In this document: piece after piece, positions 19,481 through 33,954 of the stretch
Position numbering within the stretch: the first letter of the stretch is position 1
Layout: each line of letters begins with the position of its first letter
DNA from: Eudromia elegans
Taxonomy: Eukaryota > Chordata > Aves > Tinamiformes > Tinamidae
Reading direction: 5' to 3'
NCBI GenBank assembly: GCA_003342815.1
Contig: PTEX01000006.1
Coordinates: forward strand, 2,859,338 to 2,923,337
Length of the DNA stretch: 64,000 nt
The notes under the pieces: model-generated
The model's database searches: none
Seen by the model: the letters and a program-made list of their open reading frames with translations, nothing else
What the model was told of the DNA's origin: nothing
Position numbers and translations under genes: made by a program

Positions 19481-22400
19481 AAGTAAGCACGGTGTCTTCC
19501 TAAGAGAGGAGAGTTAAGGAAAAAACAAAACAAAACAAAAACCCACACACACACCCCTAAGCATTACCTTTATACACTGAACAGATGTAGAGGAAGGAAG
19601 AAACATTATTTCTACTAGAAGTCACCTTAAATCTGCACTTTATTCTAGGACCGTTTCTTTCCCCTTTCTTTTATTCTCCCTTTGAGCTGTCCCATATGGA
19701 ATTAGGCTGGCTATTCTTTATTCTTTGCATTCTTGTTCTTTATTTTCTTCTTTTAAAGAAGTTACGCCTCATTTTTAGGGTTCCACTGGGACCTATTTTC
19801 TTCTGCTTGCTGATGTAGTGCTGTCTTCCACCATACCCTTTTTACCAATTTGTCTACATTTATGTGAAGCAAATAGGAGATCCCTATAAGCCGGTAAGAA
19901 AATTGTGCAGGCATCCACTTTTTCTCTAAAATTACAATGGGCTAATTCCAGATTCCCCACTGAAAAATATACAAACAGAAAAGCACACATTAGTTGCACA
20001 TAGCCCATTTAGTGGTACTTGAAGATAATGATGTCAGTTAGGTTGAGAAAGTTTGCTTCTATTCATGCTGACTTCTGCTTTTAAGGAAGAAAAGAGGAAG
20101 TGAAGGGCAGAAGAAAGGAAGGCCATAGGATAAGCAGTGGTTTAAAACACCAAGAGTGAGGGAGAAGAGGTAAAGGCTGCTTCTTCAAAGCAACGGTGTT
20201 GATATTTGACATATGTCGACCTAAGTCTACAGACATAATTTCCTCTATGCCTTTTCTACTTGTTGTGCTTTCCTTTTATGCCTGAAACATTACTTACTAC
20301 TTTTGAAAGGTTACTTTGCCATCTTAACTTTCTCTGTAGTTCACAAGACCAGCCCTAGCTGGGATATTGTGGACGACAGAAGGCCACTGGAGAAGTGAAA
20401 ATGCAGAGCAATAGGGATGACTACTTAATCCCTCAGGCTGCTGTTCTTCTGTGGACCTGTGCTTTTTGAGGAGGAATATCAGGAGCTCTTTGTTAGTGCT
20501 GATCAAACTTTACTTTTATCCTAGCTTTCTTAATCACTTGTTTATGCTCTGGTTGTCAGAGGTTCATGGTTGCTTATCCCTCCTTTAGGTCATAAGTTCT
20601 CTGCTTAGTAATGCAGAAGTCTTTTAATGTTAGACCTTTGTGGTTATTCTTTGATCAAGAGATAACTTGGATAGTTAAAATGACGACAGATGTTCTGTGA
20701 TTTCAGATACTCTGACAGTGTCTTGGTCAACTGGTCAAAGAAGGTTTTCACCTCTGCCTCCTATCCTAAATAGCTGTCAAGAAATTTCTCCTTGTATTCC
20801 TTATTTTTCAGACCTTAAGAGTAGGGAGTAAAATTCATAGGTTTTATCATACACTCATCACTGTCAAATTATCTGATCTTATTTGAATTGTAAATACATA
20901 CTCTGACATATAATGAAACTTCTATTTTCTGAGTTAACTACTGAACATCAGCTGTATTGCAGAGAACTGATCTCTGGGAAAAAAAAATTCCTAGGAAAAT
21001 TTTGTCATGATACTATATATAGATTTTACTCATCATTGCAAAATGAAGATCTTGAAGAACCTCCTTTTCTTGCCTTTTCTACGAACTTTTTTAGAATTAA
21101 TCTACTTTTTACTATGTTGTGTCTTTGAAGTTAGGACAAATTAGGACAATCTCTCTTTCTGTCTTTTTTACTTACTTTGATGGTCATTTAAACAAAACCT
21201 GCCAATTTTATTTCTGAGAGGTCAGAAATAGAGCAGGGATATCTGGAATATCGAGAACAGGGGAAAGGGAAAAGGGGCTGTCCTGATACCAGTCCAAAAA
21301 TAATTTCCAAATATAAGCCCCAATGTTCTATAAATCCAGACTATTTCTCTGCTCACCTCTTCTTGTACCTAAGCAAACCAAGCTGCATTTTTACTTAGCT
21401 CATTTATTGCCAAAAGCACTTTGATCTTCATGGTATTAACAATTTAAAAGCAACTAAAAACCACAGTAACTGGTAGGTCTTAGTTATTTCCACTGAGAAT
21501 AAGCTAATAACCTTTTTTCTTTCTTCTCAATGCTTCGAGGTTCTGTTCAGCAGAGCAACTCAGCAAAGACTGAAAATCCAGAAGCTGCCAAAGTTCCTTG
21601 AAGTTCTGTCCTGGCTACAGGTGCCCACATTGCTCTGTTTACCTGATACTGCAACATCTTTGACTGGAGAGAAATTCAACCAGGTGGAAAATCGTCATGA
21701 GTGTTAAGGAAAGCGGAGCCAGTTATCAATATAACATCTCAAAAGGGATCCTGCATCTTGCTGGTACCTAAAACTGAGAGTAAGAAGAAAGGCACCTAGA
21801 AATCATATCTGAGACTTCACATGGGAGGCAGAAATAATCATTAATTGGACGATTCTTGTAAATATCTCAGCAAGAAAGAAAAAAACACTGGCTATAGGCC
21901 AGTACCATCGTCCTGGCAATTCAGTGTTACCCTGTGAGCAAGAGTATCAGAAAGGTTAACATCATCTGCTCAGGGGCAGCGCTGAAGGGGTCTCATCAGC
22001 CACAGCCACGCTCAGGCACCAAGCTCTAAGATATGCTAGCTGGTTTTAGGAATTTATGTCCCATAACTGCACTCTATATGAGTGGTACTGGTGGTGTCCC
22101 TGTTTTTTAAAAAAGCCCCACGACCTCCGGCTCCTCACAGAGCTGATGCCGTACACTGAGCTGGCAGAGGACTAACAGGAAAAATGTGACATGATTTCTG
22201 CCTTTTTAAACTCGCTTCCAGAATTTGTCCCTGCTCTCATGAAAGTCAACACAGCCTGTAGACCTCAGTGGGGAGTTTCGTGCCTCAGCCCAGCACCTTC
22301 TGTACCAAAGTTTTTCTTTTTTTCTTGCAGAAAAGACTTCAGGACACACAAAAATAGCAGTTATCAAGTGTTAGCTGGAGACTGCCAAAATACTATTTTA

Positions 22401-25400
22401 TCAGGGTAATTTTTTCCCCTTGGAACAGTAGCTTGAATGAGTAAAGCTAAAATTTGCAGCAGTGATTTACAGGAGAAAAAAACAAATCCATTTCTTTGCC
22501 TACCGCTCAAAATCTTCATAACTTCACCCTCTAATTATTGACGAAGCACTAGCTCATTGCTGTCTCATAGCATAGGGAATTTTGTCAGTTATTTCAGAAA
22601 AAAACACATTATATGAAATTTTGGCCACTTTGAAGCCTGAGGCAAATCACTAGGACAACCTTCCCATGACTGGAACAGTCTTGATCAAGAAATAAATGCA
22701 ATTTCATTCCTTCTGAATGTTAGAGAAGTTTGAAGTGGGAGATATGGCCACCTCTGAACCAAACAGCACTTCTTTAGTATTGTAAAGAAAAAAAAAAAAG
22801 TGGAAATCCTAAATATTTAACATGACATAATTTTAGATTCAAAGTTATTCCACTGGTAGATGCACACAGCTAGCACCTAAAATACAGGTTCATGGAACTT
22901 CCACATACAAAGTGAAACAATACAATGACAACAACAGCAACAACATTAATCTTCCAGTCAGTAGTTTCTGTCCTGCTGTCAAGAGGGCAAAAGAAAGTGG
23001 AGGAGTAATCTACATAGCAGAGGTATAAATTAAAATACATAAAAATAATACATAATCTAATAAATGATAATAAAAATAAAATATATTCAGAAAATATGGT
23101 TCTGTGATTCAAATAAAAATCCAGATTTTTTTGATGATGTTACAAAATAACATATATTTTAATATAAATCCATGCAAAGATATTTTCCAAAGAGCTGGGA
23201 AGACACCAGTATTATTTTATATGGTACTGGGTCATCTATGCTTGAAGTGTAGAATAATGTAGACAATTTAATTGGAAGGCAATAGGAGAATCATAGATGC
23301 CCTTTTTCAGCTTAAAGAGAGAGTAAAACTGAAACATATCCATGATAATATGGGAAGACAGCAGAGACAGAAATGCGAAAGCAACTACTTGTAGCAGGCA
23401 GAAGTAATGGCCAGTGCATTGGCTGGAAGAAAGATCAATTTGGACGTACAGTGACCATTTAACGCTGAGGTTGATCAGGCTTTATGGCACTTTGCCAAAG
23501 AGAGTAGAGACAAAATAATCAGATGCCTTTAATAAAAGGTTAAGTACATTTATGGGAAGCCAGCATAAAACCATCACTGCTTGAATCAGCGGTTTCAATT
23601 AGATCATCCATCCAAATTCTCCCTTTCAAAGTCGTCATTTACGGCTCAGTAACGTATTTCAGGCTAGAAAATGTTTCCTTTAAACTGCCATTTAAAAAGC
23701 TTGAGTCCTAGTATTTTTAAAAGGTGTTTAACAGTCTGACAGATGCCAGTCATAACCAGGAAATTTGTGTCATAATATATCCAACATATTATACATATAT
23801 CCAACATGCTTTACCCATTTCAGAAGATATTTGTAATTTACACAATCTTACTATGCTTCTTTGTCCTGCAATATGAAAAATTTGATGCACTGAATGCACA
23901 CATAGATTCGTAAGTCAACCAGTAAATAGAACACTTTTATTACCAAGTAAAGTGATATTACATTTTAAGTGCTTACCTGAGGCCAGCAAAGCAATTTTAC
24001 TTTCTGTAGGAAAACTGACTAGATTTTAGACTTCATTTCAGTGAAGAGGGCTGTCCTGTTTATATTCAAGAGGGAAAGTGAGACAGGGAGAGCCTGTCTC
24101 TGCATTAAGGGACTAGTTCTTGTGGTTTTCGGAATTGACAGAATAAATTCTTCTGTCTTCTGCTTGAAGGGGATATTTATGAAGAAAAATAGACACGCAG
24201 TTTGCTGTGAGACAGATGTACATCATGATGAATTTGACCACACTGAATTTGAACTGATTGACCATTAAAGATTAAATGTCTAAAAGAGGGGATGTTCTAA
24301 ACTGAATCACAGTTCATTTGAAAACTGTCTATATATGGACGATTGAGAAAGCAACTCCATATATTAGTGAGTTTAGAAGCTATCGGTAACATCAATAACA
24401 GATGTCAGTATAACTCTGTATCTCTCTATATGATATCTCTATATGGAAAACAGGAGAATAGAGACAGATGCAAGGGAAGTATAGGTACAGAGAAAAGATA
24501 TATTCACGAGAAAACAAAATCAAAAATCATTCACTGGTATAAAAAAGGAGTTACTTTAACAAGTTACAAAACTTTAAAAACCCTCGTCTCTTCTAATACT
24601 GGCACTTTGGCCCTGAGCAACGATGCTTGAGGTGCCTGCTGCTTTTAAAGGTATGAACTGGCTGTGATGCAGGCTCAAGGTGCTTGCAGTAAGCCAGGGA
24701 GAAGTGGCTGCCTGATAAAAAATAAGTGAAAACCAATCCACATTCCTCTCTGGACCCACTAGTTCTGTCAAAACTCTAGCTGATATTTGATCTTTGATTT
24801 TGTCTTACCCTCAGCTGAATTTTTTTTGCTAAATACAAAAGCAAGATAATATTTTCACTTAGTACTTTCTGCAGTTTTGTGCTGTTTTTTGCTTCTGTTC
24901 TTGCTACATATACACACCCACATATGGGTATTTATTGTCTGCTATCTGTTTCTGGTCACATGCAAAAGTTTGCTGGGTTTTTATTTGTCTTCTGACAAAG
25001 GAACCAGAACATTCCTCTAGTTACTTTTCTTTTTTTTGTGTGTGTGTGTATGTTTACTTGCTGAATTCCTCTCTCTTTTCTTTTTCTATGCCTCTCCTCA
25101 TAATAGAAATCGTTAGCTTACCTATGTCATAGTCCCAAGTCACAGTTTCTTTTTGGGTTTGCCATTTGCATGATAAATGTTGCTATTCTACGCTATTCTT
25201 TCCTTCTCCATACTGCTTTAAATTGTTTGCTGCTAAGTTTTTATGTGTCTGGCTCACAAGCGTGCTTTCCACTGCTCTCTTTAATGGTAACGTAAAACTA
25301 TAAAGTGAAACATAAACTAAGTTCTATCTGTCTTAATGTGTTTACCTTGAATTTCCTCTAGATCTACATAATTATTTTCTTACACGATACCTTATAGTCA

Positions 25401-28400
25401 TCAGTCAAAAATATTCAGTTTTGATGAAATTTCTGCTCTTCTGTATCAATGCGTTCTTACCTCCTGAGTAAGGTACAGATGAAGAAACTGCCTCAAGAGT
25501 GCTGTTTTAATTGTAAATGTAAAGATAATATTTTATAAGAATTGGTGCTATAAAAATAATCATTCGAGAAATAAAAATAATTCAGACCAGAAAGAACATC
25601 TAATGGGACTAATAAAACAGAATGTGCCAGAAGCAATTCTATTTTCCATAGCCAAAGGCTTTTTTCCTCAATTCAGCACTGAGGAAAAGAAAAATAGACA
25701 CTGGCAAAGTATCAACACACATGTAATATCCAAAAAGTCAATTTCAGAAAAATATACAGCCTCTTTCCTATGGGTTACTTTATCACTCAGCTACACATTT
25801 CCCAGGATGTTCTTTCAAGCCTCATCTTGAAATGAAAGAACTTATAAGCAAAGGACAAATGTTCAGTAATGCTCCCACAATGATATATTCACAATTGTAA
25901 GGCTGGAAAAATCTTGCAGTCAGGAAACTTGCTTTCTCACAAAACAAAAGACGCAACTTTTTAGTTTGTAGCCCCTGTATCAGCTCCGCGACAAACTATA
26001 AGTTTAGAAAAACAATTTTCGGTGAAAGATTTCCAATGGCACAAATCAACTGCTTCAGTAAGCTGATTCACTACTTAATGCATATTAATATAGAATGCTC
26101 AGTAATAATGTTTCATAAAACATGCATTGAGATTAAAATTTGGAGTAGATTAAATGGGAATTTCATTGTTACTGTCTTTGAAATACCTTGCTTTCTTAGA
26201 GATGAAAATTAAGAAGGTTGCTGAGGCCAGACTGAATTAACACTGATTTGTTTTTCCTCCAATCAGATCTAACTGACAAGTTTTTGCAAATCCAGTAAAA
26301 ACAAATAACTTGACATATAAGAATGAGGACTTCTTATTCCCTGAGGAATATGCTGAGATCCTGCTAGTACAGGAGTGCTTGTGGTTGACTCCCATTTCAC
26401 AGAGGAAAAGCAGAGGCAGAGAGATGGAGCGTAAAAAGTTTGAACTCAAGCAGGACACTTAGGGCAAAGTTACACATGTGCAACCAGGTCTCTTGCATCC
26501 CTATATTGCCTAATCTGGCATGAACCACAGACTTGGAGAAAGGAAGGAGGAAATTTAAGAGAAAGAAAGAATTTTACTGTGTTCAGTACAGGCCAGGTTA
26601 AAAACTGGAACTGAGTATAGAGTCTCTGCATTCTGTATTTCCAGCCCTGACTGCTACTGGCAAAGGAGAGACCAGTGATTTGGGTCACAATGGACATATT
26701 TTCAGCTCCCCAAAATAACAGGAGCGATGGATCTTTTGCTTAAAGCCCATGTCCTTACCTTCTTGATGTAAACATTTTCTGTGTTTGTCTTTTATCATCC
26801 ATTTTTCACTGCTGCTATGGACTATACTAGCTATAAATTGTTTGCGCTTGCAGGATTTCAAGAATACTTGCATCTCTTTCACAAACTGTTTCATCTATGT
26901 ATTGTTTGTGAATGTTGAACAAATCCTGAAATGTGATATTTCTTTTCAAGTGCAATAATCCTTAGGCTTTTTTGATCAAAACTGAGATTTTGCCACTATT
27001 CCCTTACCATCTTCAAACAGACATGTCATAAATCTTCTGAGCTCTGTTCTCTTGCTTAATGCAGTCATACTGAATAACTCAGTTTTTCGATTTAGTGATG
27101 TCCACCATTGCAGTCAAGTGGATTTTGATCTTCTCTCCCTTTTCTGATACCTTTCCTTGAGAAATTAATTTTCAAGATAGTGATATATGGTGTTCACAAC
27201 AGGGCTTTGGAGACTTCATTTAAAACAAATAATTTATCATACATTAATTCATTGGCTTGCATTTTGCTTACAACAACTTGCTACTAACAAATAAAACCCT
27301 CTCGTGACAAGGAGAATAAAAAGATATCCCTTTATCTGCAGCTCTGGAGAGTAGTGGCAAGCAGATCCAGTGTGAAAGATATCACACTGCTCCCAATTAC
27401 ATCTGCATAAATACAGAGAGCCCATGATTTACACTGATATGACAACTATATATCATATTTTGCCTGCTTCTGTCTTGTTTATGTGTCCATGTCACATTTT
27501 AAATTTATAAATTCCTTAGGTCAGGGACTGCATGTGATTTTGAACAAAGCATACTCTCCCTACACCTCTGGATGTGGAATTTTCTTTTTGTTTGAATACT
27601 TTTTTTTTCAACCTATGAAAATTATGAACACATATAGAATCTGTGCAATGTTATATTAATGTATTATTCTCAAGGCTGAATAGTTGGGAAATGCAAGAAT
27701 TAAGATCTATAAACTTAATCGGACTTTCTGTGATTATGCTTCTAATTCCACCTGCAATCTCACCATTACACACTGTTTTTTCAAGGCACATCTGCCTGAT
27801 TAAGTACTCTCCTTTTAAATAGCTTTTCAGTGTTTTGCTTACTCGTATGATTCCTGTGTGCACTTTTCAAAACCTGTTCTAAAGACAGAATTACTGAACT
27901 TTCTCTCAGACTTTTCATGCTGTTCATGCTAGTGTCCAACAACTACACAGACAGAAATGAGCATTTTTTCGGAACACCTCTTTAACAAAAGACAATGCTT
28001 GTATATCCATATTATATCTAGAAGATTGGAGAAGAAAAGAATTTAACATAAATTCCTGCTTTTTTGAGTTGGCAATGGCAGACATTCTTTCAGTGTACTT
28101 AGCATATCAGTCATTCAAAGCACAACTCCCAAAGACATGAAAGGTGATGGTGAAAGCTTAACATTTTTTCAATGCAGGCTCAGGTAAGAGACTTGGATAA
28201 TGAGTAAAAAGAAAACATAATTATCACCACACATGAATAGCTTGGCTCAAGTGACTTGCCTAGTGTCATCGACAACATTACAGATCAGAGGCAGGAATAG
28301 ATAATTCGGCAGAAGTCCTATTAAAGACAGCAGACTTTCTCTTCTGGCTTTCCTCTGTACTCGGCTTCTAGGCTGGTGACCTGCAGACCATATATTTTTC

Positions 28401-28559
28401 ACACCACAGCTATAGCTCATTGTCCAGACAGATCCATTCCACAATACCAAGCCCAGATTCCTGTGGAAACAACCGTGTGTGACCTTTAATTAAACCTACC
28501 ATCAAAACAGATCATAGGAAAATTGAATGGAGAAGTGCATGCATGGTGGTTATGTATAA
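19481..28559. other. Upstream intergenic DNA, no gene seen
   Basis: AT-rich sequence 5' of DLK1. I find no recognisable coding exon, LINE or RNA gene. A 22-bp imperfect repeat of atatatccaacat lies near 23776-23813. Confidence 0.55.
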
Positions 28560-29190
28560 CCTCTTTGTCAGTCCTTTGTCAGTCTCTGTTTACTCCTCCT
28601 TGGCTTTCTCACACCAGCCTCCCTTTGCGATCAGCCCCACTTCCTTCTTTCCACATACAATCTGTCCTTCTCCTTCCTATCCTCGAGCTGCACCACTGCT
28701 GTCGCCTCTGTGACCACGATGTCTCTTCTGATGCTCTGTGACTACCTACAGGGCCTCTCTGTCTCTCTTCCCATCTAAGAGGTTCTTCATCTACCAGTCC
28801 AGTACCAGTATTGGTACCTTTTTATAAAGCTTCAGTCGTGACACTCTCTTCCCCAAATCTGCTTGCCCATCTAGTACTAGTTCATCTCCAGTACCTGGCC
28901 TTCTCCTAAAACTCCATACCAGTTCTCTCTCTTCTGAGCCCTGAACTCCATCTAGGTTTCTAAGTTCCTCTGTTTCTAGGTCTCATTTTTTCACATATTA
29001 GATCTCATCTCTCAACACAACTTATTTTCAAGTTTTCAAGTCTACTTCTGCTCATCATCCTAGTCCTTAAGTAGTATTCTCCTTGACTAGTAGTCATCGA
29101 TCTTCCTCTCATTCCAGCTACCATCTCTGAGTTCGATTACCTTTTTCAGACTCCAGTCTTATCTACCCCTCATAGGCATTGCATTCTATG
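28560..29190. repeat. Pyrimidine-rich (C/T) strand-asymmetric stretch
   Basis: For about 600 bp the plus strand is dominated by C and T (repeated cctcctt, ttcctt, tctctctt), unlike the A/T-balanced flanks. There are no long open frames and no recognised family. Confidence 0.65.
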
Positions 29191-30129
29191 CCCTGCCCTG
29201 TAGCATACACAGCACAAACAAACCTGTTGGGGTTGAGTGTGTCCAAATGATGATTTTTCAGAAGCTTGCCCCTTAGCCAGAAAAGAGTACATATAGGGAA
29301 ATAAGAAAACATCCCTGTAAAGAAACCTCACTTATTCTTCCAAACTGCAAATCCCTGCTCTGTAGCATGGGGCAAAGTGTATCAAAACATCAAAAATCAC
29401 TTTTTTAAAGCTTATCCCAATTTTGATCCAGTCATGTGTCATCTATTCCCTCAGTCTTTTAAATGGTTAAGATTTTTAGCTGAAATGATTACATAAACTT
29501 CAAGAAAATACCTTTTGGGAGAGATATCTGGTGCAGAGAATTCCAAGCTGAGTAGTTATAAGTTAGGTTCAGTTCCAGTCCGTCTGGAAACAAGGTCTCA
29601 TGACAGAAAGTGTCTTGCCACCCTGAGGATGGGTGACACCACAGTAGCCCTGTCTGAAGTCTTGGTGAATGGCAGGGTGCACGTGAGCTATTAAAAGCAG
29701 AGCAGTAGAAGATGAAGTGTCAGAGAAAGTACTACAGAATACAGAAAAACATGAGAAGGAGAAAAGGAGGAAAGAATGAGAATGACAACTGTGAGAAAGG
29801 ACACGAGGGCTGAAAGAGGAAGGAAAAGTGCAGGACAAAAAAGGACAGGAAAAAAACTGCTCAGCTGACCCTGAATGTCACATTCCTGATGTTATGTTGC
29901 CACTCATGCTAGGCTCAGCCATTCCCACCCTGTTGCCTTTAGCTGTTGCCACTTCTCTTTAGAGAAGACTGTGACTGGCTCATGGCCGTTGCTTTCCCTC
30001 CAAGGCAGGTCCTTGCCCCCAGGTCTGTGGAGCTCAGTCTCTGCCTGCCTCCAGGCAGGCCCATGACCCAGTGCTTCCACAGGAGAAAGGCACCAAATGT
30101 GGACTAGGGAGGAACTTGGGCTCCCATGG

Positions 30130-30270
30130 GATCCTACACACACACGTTCACGTTCGTGCCGAGCTTTCCGTCGTGCACCGTGCAACAACAAAACCGAGCG
30201 GGAGTGGGATGACCCATTTGTTTGGTTGCCATGACAATGCGTTACCAAGCTCAGAACACGGCTCTGGGCA
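30130..30270. promoter_or_regulatory. CpG-rich patch with RFX X-box-like site
   Basis: About a dozen CpG dinucleotides fall within 150 bp of otherwise CpG-poor DNA (cacgttcacgttcgtgccgag, ccgtcgtgcaccgtg). GTTGCCATGACAAT at 30225-30238 is close to the RFX X-box (GTTRCC, short spacer, RGYAAC), and another half site GTTACC lies at 30241-30246. It may be an enhancer or the promoter of an unannotated transcript. Confidence 0.35.
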
Positions 30271-30289
30271 ACCTCCCCACTGACGATAC

Positions 30290-33200
30290 CTACAGAGATA
30301 TAACGTGAGAGAGTCTTGCATTGCTGTTACACTTCACTATGTTGACCTCTATAGAGCAAGAGGTGGAGCTCACGTGCGGTCATACAGGACCCTGGCTCAT
30401 AAAATCATTTATTTGAGGAGAGATTCTTCTATTCAAGAGAGATGCAATGAATTATACGGGAATTGATTTACTTATTTGAAACTGGAAGGGTCATTTAATT
30501 TTTAGTGCTAGCACAGTACTGCAAAGTACCTAAGGAAAGGCAATAGAGGATTATAGACTCAGGGCACGGCTGTATTCACATTGCAACTGAAAGAAAAATG
30601 TTTTCTCTGGAGTGCAAACTGCTGACATCTCTAAGTGGATAAGCATTAAGAACATGTAAAGATATGCCTGAGGTCTGATTTAGAACAGTGGTTAAAGACA
30701 CTTCTGTATCTGACGGAGAGGAGGACAGGCGGTGCTTGCTCTGCCTACCATGAAAAACTACCTCTGCCCCTGCAGAAAGGAAAAATACTTTGCTACTAGC
30801 TTATTATCCCCCACAGATAACTTGGCTTTATTTCCTTAAAGACATACTGGCTTCTCAATTCCAGATCACCCAAGATATATGCCTTGAAGGGCTCTACTTA
30901 TTCTTTAAGGTATTTTCTATGCTCAACACGTACTGTTACAGCTTGTTATGAGACAAAGGAGACTTTTATCTTAAAACTCTTGTTTTGCTACCAAAGTGTT
31001 TATAATACTATTATTATTACTGTTATTATTAATGATGATAATAATAATTTGTACTGCTGTAGTACTCAGGAATTCAAATCAAGAATCTTGCTCTAACATA
31101 CCAGGCTCTGTAGCTACATGCCTGATTTTATTTAAACTGCTATACTCACTCTTCTTTAGATTGCATGTCAGTGAGGAACAAGTATATTATGTGTCCCCCG
31201 GACCAGATATAATTTCGTTCTATTCAAGAGATGTGGAGACATATATCTTTCCTAGTCACAGAGACAGATGTCTTTTACAGCTCTCTGTAGCCTTGACAAG
31301 AGTCATTCTTAGCAACAGGTGACTTTCTTGTCTACAGCTCTTGGAACATGTCTCTCCCCTCCCTGTGTGTTTGCTGATAATGGAGCTCTGTTTGGAATAT
31401 GTGGGCCAATTTCTGCTCAAAGCACCTCAAAGACAATGTCAAAGTGTTGATTACACCCTCCACTCAGAAAAAGTCATTCATATGAGCAATAAAACAAAGG
31501 CTTACACATGGGTTTCTTCCCTGTCTGCATCACCATATTTGCTCACAGGTTCTTGAAGAAAGCAGAGCTTCCAAGCATGTTTTTGAGGTCATTTTCTATT
31601 TTTAATACGTTAGTAAATGCAGAAGAGAGAAAATTTAATAGGAGAGTACCAAAAATAGAAAAAAAATCTTTTTAAAATATGAAAATTGATTTACTAGACA
31701 GCTGACAGAAGGACAATGCCATCTGGCATTGGCAGAATATATTTGTCTAGGGAGGGAGGTTGTTAGTGGACTTTCTCTTGGATCAGTAATGATCTTTGTT
31801 CAACACATAGAACTACTGAGAAAATCACTGATGTAAATGGTCAAGGCCTCATCAATGCAAAGGAAGACGAGAGAAAAGGAAGTTTATAAATTAGTAGAGC
31901 AAGATGAAATAAGATAGAATTCCATCAAAGGTCATGCAAAATTGTGCATTTCAGGTTTCAAGCAAAGAAATCCCTTTTAAAAGACAGGAGCTTGTCTTTT
32001 TTTTTCTTTTTTTTTTTTTTTTGTCATTTGTAGAAAATGGCAAGACAGGTAGGAGCTGACTACAGCATAACAGTGGCTTACAGAATAGTAACTGATAAAT
32101 GTTGCCAATTTTACACGGTTGATTAGAAAAAAAGACAAGCATGGATCCTGCAAGATCTTTTAATGTGCAATGTCCCCTTACTGCTACCACAACCACTCAG
32201 TTACGTACGGTGTAGAGGGCTAGTCTCCCAGAAAGAGGTGTAGAGAAAAAGGAACAGAGAGATCTAGAGATCAGCCAATATATTCTGAAGCTGGAGAGAC
32301 TCTCTAGCTCAGTCTAGTTGACAGTAGCGCTGTCAATAATTATATTTACTGAGGAAAGAGGGAAACTATCAGTGCAGAGGACAACACTGGTAAAAAACCA
32401 AATTGGTTTAAACAGGACATCAATTACATTCGACTGAAAATTAGAAGAATGTTTATAACAAAGCAGTGAAGGATCTTTTAGAAAGAATATCAAGGGCAAA
32501 TAGAACACTTACTTTGAAGTGGAGGTTGAGATCTTTATGAAGGCATCTTATGGTGCAAATTGAGGCGATGCTATTCAGTGATCCAGAATCTGTCTTCCAG
32601 GTTATCATTCTACACTTCTTTCTTTTCGTGGCACTGTCGTCCACATGTAGCCATTACAAATTATCCCACATTCCCTAATATTATTGGTACCAACACAGAC
32701 TGTGCCTTTGACTTGTGGAGAAGCATATCCAGACATCCACTGAAATATTCCGTCACTAGCAGAAAAGATACCATTTTAAAATTTCATTTGGCCTCTGTTC
32801 TTAGCAATTGTCTTATAGCCATAAACCTTTCTCCTGATGACCTTGTTTTATGGTGAATGATAAAAATTATATAGCAGTTCCCAAGATGGAATTCAAGCAA
32901 ATATAGCCTCCATGCCCACTTTAAGACTGGGTATTTTCTTACTATTCTGGCAATTATCAATTTTCCCTGCAGTAGCAGGCTCCAATTATTTATAAATAGA
33001 AAACATCTCTCATTCTTTGCTTTTTAAGTTGGAGAACACAATTAACTAATTTGTTTATGTCTGCATATATAGGATTAATGAGGGTGTCTTGTGTATGTAT
33101 AAATAAATGACAACTAAATCATTTAAATAACTATAACTTTTGGACATGAAATTATAAAACCAATGGTTAATTTTGTTGCCAAGAACTCCCTCAAAAACTT

Positions 33201-33954
33201 AATCACTTTGCTCTCATGCATTTACAAGCCTCCGCATTTTGTCTTAATTTTAGGATAGCTAGGATAGCCACCATGAGAGGACTAGGACTTGGTGAACTAG
33301 AGATGATCTATCAAATTATTTTTCGTGGAGGATTTCCCCTTTTGGGAAATTAGAGATACTATCTGTGAGGTGAATACGGTCTGAAACATTTGTTGCTCCC
33401 ATAAATAGCATATTCACATTCAGCTCTTCATAATTTGCTTCCCTCATGTAGTAAGTTTTCACCTCTCAAACACAATATAGTCTTGGTGTATTCTCTTGCA
33501 GAGGTGATACCTTAAAACTATTAAATGGTGAATAGGAAGCACAAATTAGAATGCAATCTACCTTCCTGAATAATGCTGGGCAGTTTCTTCAAATGAAAAT
33601 CCAGGGCTCACATACAGAGAACCCAGTAACAGATGTTCTGTCTTGAGATTTGAGTTAGTGGGCAGAAGAATCGGGGAGAAACAGCATACAGTATCTGAAA
33701 AAGAAAAAATACCTGAGAGGGTCAAATAAATATTTACATGCAAATTTGGAAACAAAAGCTAATAGCTAAATAACCATAAGTTGTTTTGCCGGAGTCATAC
33801 TGAAAGCATTCTCCAGTCCACAGGAATTACTGTAGTTAAACTCATTGCTGAAGCATCTGTGAAGCATCATTTTTCCCTCTGAACTGAATCAAAGCTGCAA
33901 ATAAGCACTTATTCATGCACATAGGGGAAAAAAAAAAAAAAGCCTGAAAATTTG
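30290..33954. other. Intergenic DNA, no gene seen
   Basis: AT-rich sequence with short A and T runs (for example a T-rich run near 31998-32022). No recognisable exon or repeat family. Confidence 0.55.

Noticed and set aside
18562-19503. 313-codon plus-strand open frame, and overlapping minus-strand frames of 158-198 codons, in the GC-rich region
   Set aside because: Arg/Ala/Pro/Gly-rich translations on both strands are what a CpG island gives. Only the short DLK1 exon 1 frame has splice and homology support.
29904-30248. 114-codon minus-strand open frame
   Set aside because: No homology that I recognise, no splice context, and it lies in locally GC-rich DNA where stops are rarer.
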